A DNA stretch of 64,000 nt from Sandaracinus amylolyticus (GCF_021631985.1 NZ_CP070225.1:1364001-1428000), one strand, 5' to 3'. Shown: positions 9,224 through 18,562, numbered from the stretch's first letter. Notes: generated from the letters alone by a model not told the origin. Translations and numbers: made by a program.

Positions 9224-10624
9224 ATGAAGACCGCCGAGCAGTACGTCGAGTCGCTGCGGGCGCGGAAGCTCGTCCTCTGGGTGGACGGCCAGCGCGTTCC
9301 CGATCCCACGCGCCACCCGAAGGTGCGGCCCGCGATCAACACGGTCGCTGCGACCTACGCGCTCGCGCACGATCCCGACCCGACGATCCGCGATCTCGCC
9401 ACGCCGCACTCCAAGCTCGTCGACGCGCGCGTGAACCGCTTCACGCACCTCTTCACGAGCGACGAGGACCTGCGGAAGAAGTTGGAGCTCCAACGAATCC
9501 TCGGGCGCCTCACCGGCACCTGCTTCCAGCGCTGCGTCGGGATGGACGGCCTCAACGCGACGTACCTCGCGACCCACGGCCGCGCGGGGCACGACCGCTT
9601 CGTGCGCTGGCTCGCGAACGTGCAGCGCGAGGATCTGACGCTCGACGGCGCGATGACCGATCCCAAGGGCGATCGCAGCAAGCGCCCGACCGAGCAGCCC
9701 GACTCGTTCCTGCGCGTCGTCGGTCGCAGCGCGGTCGGCCTCGTGATCCGCGGCGCGAAGATCCACCAGACCGGCGCGGCGAACGCGCACGAGATCCTGG
9801 TGATGCCCGGCCAGTCGCTCCGCGCCGGAGAAGAAGACTTCGCGATCGCGTGCGCGATCCCCGTCGATGCGCCGGGCGTCTCGATGGTGCTCGGCCGCCA
9901 GCCCAGCGACGAGCGACGCGGCGGTCCCGACGCGGGCAACGCGCGCTACGGCGGCCAGGAGTGCGTCGTGCTCTTCGAGGACGTGTTCGTCCCGCGCGAG
10001 CGCGTCTTCATCGACGGCGATCTCGAGGCCTGCAACGAGCTGCTCGAGGCGTTCGCGGGGTTCCACCGCGCGAGCTACGGCGGGTGCAAACCGGGCAACC
10101 TCGACGTGCTCGTCGGCGCGACCGCGCTGCTCGCGAAGAAGAACGGCGTGCGCGACGCGTCGCACGTACGCGACAAGCTGACCGAGATGGTCCACCTCAC
10201 CGAGACCATCCACGCGCTCGGCCTCGCCGCCTCGACCAAGGCGACCAAACACCGCTCGGGGATCCACCAGGTCGACCCGGTGCTCGCGAACGTCTGCAAG
10301 CACCACGTCACCCAGCTGCCCTACGAGATCGTCCGGCTCGCCGAGGATCTCGCGGGCGGCCTGCTCGCGACGATGCCCTCGATCGCCGATCTCGATCACC
10401 CCGAGCTCGGGCCCAAGCTCCGGCACGTGATGGGCGATCGCGATCGCGCGAAGCTGCTGCGCCTGGTCGAATGGATGAGCTACGGCTCGGGCGCGGTCCC
10501 GCTGCGCATCGAGTGCATGCACGGCGCGGGATCGCCCCAGGCCCAACGGGTGGTGATCGAGCGCCGCACCGATTGGGACGAAAAGATGCGCGCCGCGCGC
10601 AAGCTCGCCGGCCTCGACGAGTGA
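9224..10624 (+). CDS. 4-hydroxybutyryl-CoA dehydratase / 4-hydroxyphenylacetate 3-hydroxylase family protein
   Basis: Flavoprotein of 466 residues from the HpaB/AbfD superfamily. The known ligands of the AbfD [4Fe-4S] cluster (C99, C103, H292, C299 in Clostridium aminobutyricum) have same-spaced counterparts here: Cys100 and Cys104 in GTCFQRCVG, His281 and Cys288 in HRASYGGCKPG. Tyr285 and Lys289 match catalytic Y296 and K300. This favours a radical 4-hydroxybutyryl-CoA dehydratase/vinylacetyl-CoA isomerase over an aromatic monooxygenase, which lacks the cluster. The reaction would convert 4-hydroxybutyryl-CoA to crotonyl-CoA in GABA or succinate-type metabolism. A TetR-like palindrome lies immediately upstream. 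No other gene of that route is adjacent. Confidence 0.83.
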   Translation: MKTAEQYVESLRARKLVLWVDGQRVPDPTRHPKVRPAINTVAATYALAHDPDPTIRDLATPHSKLVDARVNRFTHLFTSDEDLRKKLELQRILGRLTGTCFQRCVGMDGLNATYLATHGRAGHDRFVRWLANVQREDLTLDGAMTDPKGDRSKRPTEQPDSFLRVVGRSAVGLVIRGAKIHQTGAANAHEILVMPGQSLRAGEEDFAIACAIPVDAPGVSMVLGRQPSDERRGGPDAGNARYGGQECVVLFEDVFVPRERVFIDGDLEACNELLEAFAGFHRASYGGCKPGNLDVLVGATALLAKKNGVRDASHVRDKLTEMVHLTETIHALGLAASTKATKHRSGIHQVDPVLANVCKHHVTQLPYEIVRLAEDLAGGLLATMPSIADLDHPELGPKLRHVMGDRDRAKLLRLVEWMSYGSGAVPLRIECMHGAGSPQAQRVVIERRTDWDEKMRAARKLAGLDE

Positions 10625-10704
10625 TCGCCGGGCCCTACGCACGTTCTGATCCGCCGCTCGCGCAGGGCCCGTGTGCGCTCGCGTTTTCGCGGGCTTTCCC
10701 AGCG

Positions 10705-10733
10705 TTGACACCACGTTGCCGGTAGCCTAGAAC
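10705..10733 (+). promoter_or_regulatory. sigma-70-type promoter of the nuo operon
   Basis: A -35 box TTGACA (10705-10710), a 17-bp spacer and a -10 box TAGAAC (10728-10733) lie upstream of nuoA. This is a near-consensus housekeeping promoter. Transcription would begin near 10740 and leave a leader of about 135 nt. Confidence 0.6.
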
Positions 10734-10874
10734 CGGCGCCGGCCTCCCATCCCCGAAGGGCGTCGTGCGCCTTTCGCCGGCTGAGACCGCTCGGCCGTAC
10801 CCACGGCTGCAAGGGCCTGCTCGATCAGGCGGCCTCCGACCTCGCCCCCTTCCCCGGAAAAAGGCACCGAGCCC
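10734..10874 (+). other. untranslated leader of the nuo operon
   Basis: About 140 bases between the predicted -10 box and nuoA contain no gene. They hold several GC-rich inverted segments, such as GCCGGC copies and CCCGAAGGG, that could fold. No recognised riboswitch was found. GGAAAAAGG at 10855-10863 is a possible ribosome binding site set slightly far from the ATG at 10875. Confidence 0.35.
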
Positions 10875-11221
10875 ATGTTCGAGGTCTACTTCCCCGTCTT
10901 CCTGATGCTCGCGATCGCGATCGCGATCCCGTCGTTGCTGTTCATCCTGGCATCGACGCTGGGCAGGAAGAACCCGACGCCCGAGAAGCTGATCCCCTAC
11001 GAATCGGGCTCTGCGACCACCGGCGCACAGCACGTACGGCTCAGCGTCAAGTTCTATCTCACCGCCATCCTCTTCGTCGTCTTCGACATCGAGGCGGTGT
11101 TCCTGTATCCGTGGGCGGCTCAGTTCCGCGAGCTCGGCTGGTTCGGGCTCGTGGAGATGCTGCTCTTCCTCCTCGTCCTCGGCGTGACCCTCGTCTACGC
11201 GTGGAAGAAGGGAGCGCTCGA

Positions 11222-11234
<13 letters not shown>
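10875..11234 (+). CDS. nuoA: NADH-quinone oxidoreductase subunit A
   Basis: Membrane subunit of respiratory complex I, 119 residues with three predicted transmembrane helices (about 5-28, 60-82 and 88-109). The conserved region PYESGS (about 37-42) and KFYLTAILFVVFDIEAVFLYPWA carry the family signature, including the acidic residues of the quinone-site loop. It is the first gene of nuoABCDGHI and is preceded by a clear promoter. Its last 13 bp overlap the chosen start of nuoB, suggesting translational coupling. Confidence 0.95.
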
Positions 11235-11893
<659 letters not shown>

Positions 11894-11899
11894 GCTGCG

Positions 11900-12583
11900 A
11901 TGAGCAAGAAGGTGCTCGAGCGCCTGAAGGCGCAGTTCGGTGACCGCATCCTCGCGACGAGCAGCAATTTCGGCGACGACGAGGCCGTGGTCGCGCCGAA
12001 GGACTGGCTCGAGGTCGCGACGTTCCTGCGCGACGATCCCGAGTGCGAGATGAACCACTTCGTCGACGTCACGTGCGTCGACTACCCGATGCGCGAGGAC
12101 CTGCCGCGCTTCGACGTGCTCGTCTTCGTGCGCTCGCTCGCGAAGAAGCACCGCGTGCGGCTCAAGACGCGCGTCGACGAGGGCGGCAGCGTCCCGTCGC
12201 TCGTGCCGGTGTGGATCGGCGCGAACTGGGGCGAGCGCGAGGCGTGGGACATGTTCGGCGTGGTCTTCGAGGGCCACCCCGATCCGCGCCGCATCCTGCT
12301 GTACGAAGAGTTCGTCGGGCACCCGCTCCGCAAGGACTACCCGATCGAGAAGACGCAGCCGCTGGTGCCCTACCGCGACGTGGAGGACATCGACAAGCTG
12401 CCGCCCTTCGGCGCCGACGAGGGCCAGCCGTGGTCGCGCATCGACTGGCAGGCGCGCATCGAGGGCAGCGACTTCCAGGTCTCGCCCGCCATCGGCGAGC
12501 AGCAGGGCCAGCGCCCCGCGCTCAGCAGGGGCACCGAGTACACCGACCTCGACGACGAAGCGGCCCGTACCGCGACGGAGTGA
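11900..12583 (+). CDS. nuoC: NADH-quinone oxidoreductase subunit C
   Basis: Complex I peripheral subunit of about 30 kDa, 227 residues. The family signature is clear: WIGANWGEREAWDMFGVVFEGHPDPRRIL with YEEFVGHPLRKDYPI. It contains no cofactor and helps join the hydrophilic and membrane arms. It is a separate gene, not fused to nuoD as in some bacteria. It starts seven bases after nuoB and ends five bases before nuoD. The N-terminal 35 residues are variable. The C-terminal 40 residues after the KDYPI motif are polar and probably flexible. Confidence 0.94.
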   Translation: MSKKVLERLKAQFGDRILATSSNFGDDEAVVAPKDWLEVATFLRDDPECEMNHFVDVTCVDYPMREDLPRFDVLVFVRSLAKKHRVRLKTRVDEGGSVPSLVPVWIGANWGEREAWDMFGVVFEGHPDPRRILLYEEFVGHPLRKDYPIEKTQPLVPYRDVEDIDKLPPFGADEGQPWSRIDWQARIEGSDFQVSPAIGEQQGQRPALSRGTEYTDLDDEAARTATE

Positions 12584-12588
12584 TGTAG

Positions 12589-13806
12589 ATGGAGCCCTTC
12601 TACGAAGACGAGGAGCACGAGGGCACGCTCGAGCTGCCCGCCGAGCCCATGCGGATCAACATGGGCCCGTCGCACCCCGCGATGCACGGCACCATCCGCA
12701 TGGTGCTCGAGCTCGACGGCGAGACGGTGATGGATCTCGACATCCAGCCGGGCTACCTGCACCGCGGCTTCGAGAAGAGCTGCGAGCGCGGCAACTGGAC
12801 GCAGGTCTTCCCCTACGCGGATCGCCTCAACTACGTCTCGCCGATGCTCTGCAACGTGGGCTTCTCGCTCGCGGTGGAGAAGCTCGCCGGGCTCAAGGTG
12901 CCGGAGCGCTGCACCTGGTACCGGATGATCCTCGGCGAGATCTCGCGCATCACCGATCACCTCACGTGCAACAGCGCGTCGGCGATGGAGCTCGGCGCGT
13001 TCACGCCCTTCCTGTGGTGCATCAAGGTGCGCGACTGGCTCTGGGACGTGCTCGAGCAGGAGACCGGCGCGCGCATGACCCACTCCTTCGGCCGCATCGG
13101 CGGCATGGCGAAGGAGCCGACGCCGCACTTCAAGGAGAGCGTCCGCGCGGTGCTGCCGCAGGTCGACGAGGTGCTCCTCGAGACCGAGTCGCTGCTGCTC
13201 AAGAACCGCATCTTCCTCGATCGCACCCAGGGCATCGGGAAGCTGAGCAAGGAGCGCGCGCTCGCGTGGGGCGTGACCGGCCCGGTGCTGCGCTCGACCG
13301 GCGTCGACTACGACGTGCGCAAGGCGCACCCGTACATGTTCTACAACGCCGTCGACTTCGACGTTCCGGTCGGCCACGACGGCGACAACTACGATCGATT
13401 CATGGTGCGCTTCGAGGAAGTGCGTCAGTCGATGAAGATCATCGAGCAGTGTCTCGACAAGATGCCGGACAAGGGTCCGATCAACGCCGACGACCCGCGC
13501 TTCGTGCTGCCCGAGAAGCTCGACGTGTACAACACGATCGAGGCGACCATCGCGCACTTCAAGATCGTGATGGAGGGCATCAAGGTGCCGGCCGGTGAGG
13601 CCTACGGGTTCACCGAGGGCGGCAACGGCGAGATGGGCTTCTTCATCGTGAGCGACGGCTCGGGCACGCCCTATCGCGTGCGCTGCCGCCCGCCGTGCTT
13701 CTACAACCTGCAGGCGTGCCGCGAGATGCTGATCGGCGACATGGTGGCGGACATCGTGCCCACCTTCGGCTCGATCAACATGATCGGCGGCGAGTGCGAC
13801 CGCTGA
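12589..13806 (+). CDS. nuoD: NADH-quinone oxidoreductase subunit D
   Basis: The 49-kDa subunit of complex I, which with NuoB forms the quinone pocket. The 405-residue product opens the conserved region with NMGPSHPAMHGTIRMVLELDGE, carrying the HP and H residues of the quinone site. It ends with the family C-terminus PTFGSINMIGGECDR. Length is normal. The start ATG follows nuoC by five bases. After it comes a 47-bp gap to nuoG; nuoE and nuoF, which usually stand here, are missing. Confidence 0.96.
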   Translation: MEPFYEDEEHEGTLELPAEPMRINMGPSHPAMHGTIRMVLELDGETVMDLDIQPGYLHRGFEKSCERGNWTQVFPYADRLNYVSPMLCNVGFSLAVEKLAGLKVPERCTWYRMILGEISRITDHLTCNSASAMELGAFTPFLWCIKVRDWLWDVLEQETGARMTHSFGRIGGMAKEPTPHFKESVRAVLPQVDEVLLETESLLLKNRIFLDRTQGIGKLSKERALAWGVTGPVLRSTGVDYDVRKAHPYMFYNAVDFDVPVGHDGDNYDRFMVRFEEVRQSMKIIEQCLDKMPDKGPINADDPRFVLPEKLDVYNTIEATIAHFKIVMEGIKVPAGEAYGFTEGGNGEMGFFIVSDGSGTPYRVRCRPPCFYNLQACREMLIGDMVADIVPTFGSINMIGGECDR

Positions 13807-13853
13807 CGAGCGCGAGTCGCTGACGACCAGATTTCCTTCCCTTCGGGAGCGCG

Positions 13854-15446
13854 ATGCCGACGTTCAAGCTCGATGGTCAGGAGATTCCCTTCGAGCCCGG
13901 AGACACGATCATCCGGGCTGCGTGGAAGAAGGGAGTCGAGATCCCGCACTACTGCTGGCACCCCGGTCTCTCGATCGCGGCCAACTGCCGCATGTGCCTC
14001 GTCGAGATCAAGAGCGCGCGCCCGATGGCGCTGCCGATCCTCGCGTGGGACGAGAAGAAGAAGGACTACGTCGAGACGACGAAGAACAAGCTCCAGCCCG
14101 CCTGTCAGATGGAAGTGACGGAGGGCATGGAGGTCGTCAGCAAGGGCGCGGCGGTCGAGAAGGCGCAGGCGTCGGTGCAGGAGTTCCTCCTGCTCAATCA
14201 CCCGGTCGACTGCCCGATCTGCGATCAGGCCGGTGAGTGCAAGCTCCAGGACTACTGGCTCGCGCACCAGAAGAAGCTGAAGCGCAAGGACACCGAGCCG
14301 GTGCACAAGCCGAAGGCGGTGCGCTTCGGTCCGACCATCGTCTACGACGCCGAGCGCTGCATCATGTGCACGCGCTGCATCCGCTTCTGCGACGAGGTCG
14401 TGGGCGACCACGTGCTCGACATGCGCGAGCGCGGCAACAAGAACGAGATCTGCGTCTCGCCCGGTCGCGAGCTCGATCACGCGTACACGCTGATGACCGA
14501 GCACGTCTGTCCGGTCGGCGCGCTGACGAGCAAGGACTTCCGCTTCAAGGCGCGCGTCTGGTTCCTGCGCAGCGCGCCCGGTGTCTGCAACGGCTGCGCG
14601 ACGGGCTGCAACACGTGGGTCGACTACGATCCTCGTTACCAGCGCGTCTATCGCCTTCGCCCGCGCGACAACGAAGAGGTGAACAAGTTCTGGATGTGCG
14701 ACGCGGGCATGATGACGTACAAGCGCTTCCACGAGGATCGCATCCTCACCGGGCGCGTTCGTCAGGAAGGCCGCGTCGTCGAGGTGCCGCGCGACGTCTC
14801 GATCGAGGCGGCCTCGAAGGTGCTCGAGAAGTCGCAGCGCCTCGCGGTGGTGTTCAGCGCGCAGCACACCAACGAGGACAACTTCGTGCTCGGCAAGCTC
14901 GGGCGCGAGCACCTCGGCGGCACCGCGCTCTACCTCGCGGCGCTCTCGCCCGAGAGCGTGCCCGGCGGGTGGAAGGGCGACGCGATCCTGCGTCATCCCG
15001 ACCCGAACCCGAACCGCGCGGGCGCGACGGCGGTGGCCGGCGGCGAGCTTCGCAGCACTGCGGATCTCGCGGCGGACATCGCGGCGGGCAAGATCGACGC
15101 GATCCTCTCGCTCGGATGGGCGGCGGGGGAGAGCGTGGAGCAGCTCGCGAATCTCGCGAACGTGCCGCACGTGAACCTCTCGTCGAACATCGGCCCGCTC
15201 ACGCAGGTCGCGACGGTGGTGGTGCCGGTGGCGACGACCGCCGAGGCGAGCGGCACCTTCGTGAACGCGAAGGGCATGGCGCAGCAGTTCCAGCGCGCGG
15301 TGAACGCGCCGCTCGGGATCAAGAGCGCCTGGGAGACGCTGATCGAGATCGGCAAGCGCGTCGGACGTGAGATCGCGTTCGCGAAGCTGCCCGAGGTGCG
15401 CGCGGCGATGCCCGCGACGACGTCCGCTGTCGCGGCGGCGAGCTGA
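13854..15446 (+). CDS. nuoG: NADH-quinone oxidoreductase subunit G (short form)
   Basis: Complex I Fe-S subunit of 530 residues. The N-terminal ferredoxin-like part has the [2Fe-2S] ligands (HYCWHPGLSIAANCRMC, later ACQME). Next come the His-Cys [4Fe-4S] site (HPVDCPICDQAGECKLQ), then CIMCTRCIRFCDEV with CPVGAL, and CNGCATGCN for the molybdopterin-type N-domain. From about residue 300 the molybdopterin oxidoreductase fold is cut short: typical NuoG proteins reach 680-900 residues. It retains strand-helix segments and ends with NAKGMAQQFQRAVNAP, as in the family. The ribosome binding site is GGGAG. It directly precedes nuoH. Confidence 0.93.
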   Translation: MPTFKLDGQEIPFEPGDTIIRAAWKKGVEIPHYCWHPGLSIAANCRMCLVEIKSARPMALPILAWDEKKKDYVETTKNKLQPACQMEVTEGMEVVSKGAAVEKAQASVQEFLLLNHPVDCPICDQAGECKLQDYWLAHQKKLKRKDTEPVHKPKAVRFGPTIVYDAERCIMCTRCIRFCDEVVGDHVLDMRERGNKNEICVSPGRELDHAYTLMTEHVCPVGALTSKDFRFKARVWFLRSAPGVCNGCATGCNTWVDYDPRYQRVYRLRPRDNEEVNKFWMCDAGMMTYKRFHEDRILTGRVRQEGRVVEVPRDVSIEAASKVLEKSQRLAVVFSAQHTNEDNFVLGKLGREHLGGTALYLAALSPESVPGGWKGDAILRHPDPNPNRAGATAVAGGELRSTADLAADIAAGKIDAILSLGWAAGESVEQLANLANVPHVNLSSNIGPLTQVATVVVPVATTAEASGTFVNAKGMAQQFQRAVNAPLGIKSAWETLIEIGKRVGREIAFAKLPEVRAAMPATTSAVAAAS

Positions 15447-15456
15447 GGGGACGACG

Positions 15457-16869
15457 ATGGATCTCGGCTGGCTCGTTCTCGTTTCGATCCTGAAGATCGC
15501 GTTCGTCATCGGCGTGCTGCTGCTGCTGTTCGCGCCGGTGCTGGTGCTCGCGGAGCGTCGTCAGAGCGCGTTCTTCCAGGACCGCCTCGGCCCGTACATG
15601 GGCGGCTTCCCGATGCCGCGCGCGCTGCTCGACGCGATCCCGTACCTCGTGCTCGGCGCGTACGTCGTCGCGGCGCTCTGCGGCGTGATGTTCGCGATCA
15701 GCCTGGCGATGGTCGCGACCGGCAACGGTCAGGACGTGCTCTTCACCGAGCCGGTGTTCGGCATCGAGCACACCTGGGGCGGGCTGATGCTCGTCTTCTT
15801 CCCGCTCGCGGTGATCCACCTCGTCGCGGCGAAGATCCTCCCGTTCCTCTTCTTCGACGGGCGCCTCACGATCTTCGGCGGCCTGCACGCGCTCTTCGAC
15901 GCGATCAAAGCGTTCACCAAGGAGGACATCGTCCCGCCCCGCGGCGACAAGTTCCTCCACTCGATCGCGCCGATCATCGCGATGGTGCCGGCGTTCGCGA
16001 CCGCGGCGGTGATCCCGTTCGGTCCGACGATCTACGTCGACTACCTGCTCGAGCAGCTGCCCGCGGACGGCGCGATCGGCGGGACCGCGATCGACATCCA
16101 GGTCGCGAACCTGAACATCGGCATCCTCTACATCTTCGCGATCGCGGGCACCGGCATCATCGGCGCGGCGATCGCGGGCTACGCGAGCGACAACAAGTAC
16201 GCGCTGCTCGGCGGCCTCCGCGCTGCGAGCCAGATGGTCAGCTACGAGGTCACGCTCGGCCTCTCGCTGGTCCCGATGTTCATGCTCTACGACTCGCTGA
16301 TGCTGCCGGACATGATCCGCTGGCAGGGCGAGCACGTGTGGGGCGTGCTGGTGAACCCGCTCGCGTTCGTCCTCTTCTTCACCGCGTCGATCGCGGAGTA
16401 CAAGCGCGTGCCCTTCGACGCGCCCGAAGGTGAGAGCGAGATCGTCGCCGGCTACTTCCTCGAGTACTCGTCGGGCAAGTGGCTGATGTACATGATGGGC
16501 GAGTTCATCGAGGTCGCGGTGAGCTCGGCGATCATCGCCGTCGTGTTCCTCGGTGGCTGGGAGGTCCCGTTCCTCACGCGCGCCGGATGGGAAGCGTTCG
16601 GCTACCGCTTCGATCTCACCGGGACGGGCTTCGACGTCGTCAGCAACGTCGCGAACTCGCACCTGTTCATCATCATCGTGCAGGTCGTCGCGTTCCTCGC
16701 GAAGGTCATGGTGCTCGCGCTGATCAGCATCCAGGTGCGCTGGACGCTGCCGCGCTTCCGCTACGACCAGATCATGAGCCTCTGCTGGAAGCTCATCCTG
16801 CCGCTCTCGCTGGTGAACATCCTCGTGACCGGCATCTTCGTGCTGCTGTTCCAGCAGATGGGTTGGTGA
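15457..16869 (+). CDS. nuoH: NADH-quinone oxidoreductase subunit H, long form
   Basis: Membrane subunit that lines the quinone tunnel of complex I. The 470-residue product exceeds the usual 320-350. It starts normally (one helix, then ERRQSAFFQDRLGP at 33-46). About 94 residues with two or three hydrophobic segments (about 47-140) then stand before the conserved GGLHALFDAIKAFTKEDIVPP. The rest follows the family, including EYKRVPFDAPEGESEIVAGY. The insertion lies in the loop between the first helix and the amphipathic segment near the quinone entrance. The ATG at 15457 has GAGGGG just upstream, and four bases separate the stop from nuoI. Confidence 0.94.
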   Translation: MDLGWLVLVSILKIAFVIGVLLLLFAPVLVLAERRQSAFFQDRLGPYMGGFPMPRALLDAIPYLVLGAYVVAALCGVMFAISLAMVATGNGQDVLFTEPVFGIEHTWGGLMLVFFPLAVIHLVAAKILPFLFFDGRLTIFGGLHALFDAIKAFTKEDIVPPRGDKFLHSIAPIIAMVPAFATAAVIPFGPTIYVDYLLEQLPADGAIGGTAIDIQVANLNIGILYIFAIAGTGIIGAAIAGYASDNKYALLGGLRAASQMVSYEVTLGLSLVPMFMLYDSLMLPDMIRWQGEHVWGVLVNPLAFVLFFTASIAEYKRVPFDAPEGESEIVAGYFLEYSSGKWLMYMMGEFIEVAVSSAIIAVVFLGGWEVPFLTRAGWEAFGYRFDLTGTGFDVVSNVANSHLFIIIVQVVAFLAKVMVLALISIQVRWTLPRFRYDQIMSLCWKLILPLSLVNILVTGIFVLLFQQMGW

Positions 16870-16873
16870 TTCG

Positions 16874-17458
16874 ATGGCCTACGCGATCAAGAAGCCCGGA
16901 CGCACCGTCGCGGACCAGAGCTACGTGGTCGAGGCGGTGAAGGGCCTCGGCGTCACCTTCAAGCGCTTCTTCCAGAACACGATCGGCCCCGCCGAGAACC
17001 GGAAGACCGCGACCATCCGGTACCCCGAGGAGACTCGCGAGTACCCGGAGCGCTTCCGCGGCGTGCACCGCCTCACGCACCGCGTCGACGGCTCGCCCCG
17101 CTGCGTCGCGTGCCTGTGCTGCAGCACGGCGTGCCCCGCGCAGTGCATCTACATCGAGCCCGCCGAGTACGAGGCGGACGATCCGCGTCACGGCTACGAG
17201 CGTTATCCGCGCGTGTTCGTGATCGACGAGCTGCGCTGCATCTTCTGCGGGTTCTGCGTCGAGGCGTGCCCGTGCGACGCGATCCGCATGGACACCGGCA
17301 CGCACGTGCCGGCGTCGTGGAAGCGCGAGCACTTCATCTTCGACAAAGAGACGCTGATGAGCATCCCGGGCAAGGACGGGACGTACGTCACCGCGAACCC
17401 GCGTCACGAGCCGGGCGATCCGACCCACCCCGGCCTGGACCGCGACAAGGCGCACTGA
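16874..17458 (+). CDS. nuoI: NADH-quinone oxidoreductase subunit I
   Basis: Complex I subunit carrying two [4Fe-4S] clusters (N6a and N6b), 194 residues. Both ferredoxin motifs are intact: CVACLCCSTACPAQCI (about 76-91) and CIFCGFCVEACPCDAI. The first has one extra Cys between the usual second and third ligands. The N-terminal amphipathic stretch that lies on the membrane arm (VKGLGVTFKRFFQNTIGP) is present. It is the last recognisable nuo gene here; nuoJKLMN do not follow. The C-terminal 40 residues are polar. Confidence 0.95.
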   Translation: MAYAIKKPGRTVADQSYVVEAVKGLGVTFKRFFQNTIGPAENRKTATIRYPEETREYPERFRGVHRLTHRVDGSPRCVACLCCSTACPAQCIYIEPAEYEADDPRHGYERYPRVFVIDELRCIFCGFCVEACPCDAIRMDTGTHVPASWKREHFIFDKETLMSIPGKDGTYVTANPRHEPGDPTHPGLDRDKAH

Positions 17459-17577
17459 CTGTCCCGGGGGAGGCTGCTTCTCCTGGAAGACGCTGCGCCT
17501 CCCCTCTCGACCCCTCGAGCTGCGCGCGGGTCCCCACCCGCTTGCGGGTCGCGCTTCCCGCTGGCCCGATCCCGCTC

Positions 17578-18075
17578 GTGAGCGTCGGTCGCATCGTCCT
17601 CGGGCGTGGGAGCGCGTGGCACGACTTCCATCGTGTGGAGCGCGAGGGGCCGTACGAGCTCGCAGTACGAGAGCTCGTCGCCGCGCAGCAGCGCGCGCGG
17701 GTGTCGATCGAGGACGACCTGCTGCACACGTGGCGCTCGGAGCTCTCCGCCATCCCGTGCGTGTGGCCGACCCGCGAGATCCAGCGCGGCATCGCGTGGA
17801 CCGGATGGTCGGTGATCCGTGGAGAGGGCGCGCGGGTCGCGCACGACGTGTTCACGTCGCTCGCGCGGAGATACCGCGACGACGACGGCCCGCCGGTGCT
17901 CGTCCTCCGCCTCGGCGAGGACGCCTGGATCGACGACGCCGGGCGCGAGCACTCGCTCGGGGAGCAGGTCGAGCGCGTCGCGCGCGCAGACTCGATCGCG
18001 GCATTCGAGCGGCTCGCCGAGGACTGCCTCTGGGCGATACGCGCGCCCGGCTACGTCCTGCACCTCGTTCTCTAG
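17578..18075 (+). CDS. hypothetical protein
   Basis: A 165-residue reading frame starting at GTG 17578. I do not recognise the family. Composition looks protein-like: AWHDFHRVEREGPYELAVRE, then a helix-rich middle (LVAAQQRARVSIEDDLLHTW) and a strand-turn segment near PPVLVLRLGEDAWIDDAGRE. There is no signal peptide or membrane segment. It lies 120 bp after nuoI and ends one base before the stop of the convergent gene at 18077. Another frame on the opposite strand (17404-18063) is Arg/Pro-rich and less convincing. Confidence 0.55.
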   Translation: MSVGRIVLGRGSAWHDFHRVEREGPYELAVRELVAAQQRARVSIEDDLLHTWRSELSAIPCVWPTREIQRGIAWTGWSVIRGEGARVAHDVFTSLARRYRDDDGPPVLVLRLGEDAWIDDAGREHSLGEQVERVARADSIAAFERLAEDCLWAIRAPGYVLHLVL

Positions 18076-18076
18076 G

Positions 18077-18496
18077 TCAGCCGCGGCCGCGGTCGACCAG
18101 CAGCCAGGCGAGCCACGCGATGCCGAGGACCTGACCGAGGTTGCGGGCCTCGGGAAGCTTCGCGCCGCGGAGCTTCTGGATCGGGTGCGTACCGAACACG
18201 TTGCGCAAGCGCTGGGCGGTGCCGTCGTCGGTTCCGCTCACCGCGAGACGCGCGTGGTGCTGGCCCGCGACCGCGCGGATGGTCGCGCGACGGGTCCCGG
18301 TGCGACGCACGACGTCCTCGATGCCGTGGAGCAGCGCCGGCGGGATGCGGCCGCGCACCACCAGCACTCGTCCTTCGCGGACCGACAGGCAGAAGATCTC
18401 GTTCGCGCGCCACAGCAGGTACGCGCCGACCGCGACGAGCAGCAGGACGAGGGTGACGATCGGGTCGAGCACGGGGCCGGTATACGACGATTCCAA
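18077..18496 (-). CDS. DUF3634-like small membrane protein
   Basis: 139-residue protein with one N-terminal membrane anchor (about residues 10-29, PIVTLVLLLVAVGAYLLWRA). The soluble part (VREGRVLVVRGRIPPALLHGIEDVVRR, then QRLRNVFGTHPIQKLRGA) resembles DUF3634 proteins. The hydrophobic C-terminus (LGQVLGIAWLAWLLVDRG) is probably a second membrane helix. The function of DUF3634 is not known. The gene meets its convergent neighbour tail to tail and is divergent from the PLP-enzyme gene, 66 bp away. Confidence 0.7.
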   Translation of the reverse strand: MESSYTGPVLDPIVTLVLLLVAVGAYLLWRANEIFCLSVREGRVLVVRGRIPPALLHGIEDVVRRTGTRRATIRAVAGQHHARLAVSGTDDGTAQRLRNVFGTHPIQKLRGAKLPEARNLGQVLGIAWLAWLLVDRGRG

Positions 18497-18562
18497 CGCC
18501 CGTCGTCCCTCCGAAAACCTCGACGCAGTGCATCAATCCCAGCGCTACACTGCGCCCCCATC

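Noticed and set aside
6476-10714. A 1412-residue minus-strand open frame
   Set aside because: Arg/Ala-rich shadow of five well-supported plus-strand genes, with no domain.
10741-10874. TPP riboswitch in the nuo leader (CTGAGA at 10781-10786 followed by ACCC)
   Set aside because: The second conserved part of the THI box (the CTGATCTGGATAAT-type segment) is missing and nuo genes are not thiamine genes.
13807-13853. Room for nuoE or nuoF between nuoD and nuoG
   Set aside because: The gap is 47 bp, and no Fe-S or FMN motif is found in any frame around it.
17404-18063. Minus-strand frame opposite the hypothetical gene at 17578
   Set aside because: Composition is dominated by Arg, Ala and Pro. 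The plus-strand frame has a more protein-like mix of hydrophobic and aromatic residues.
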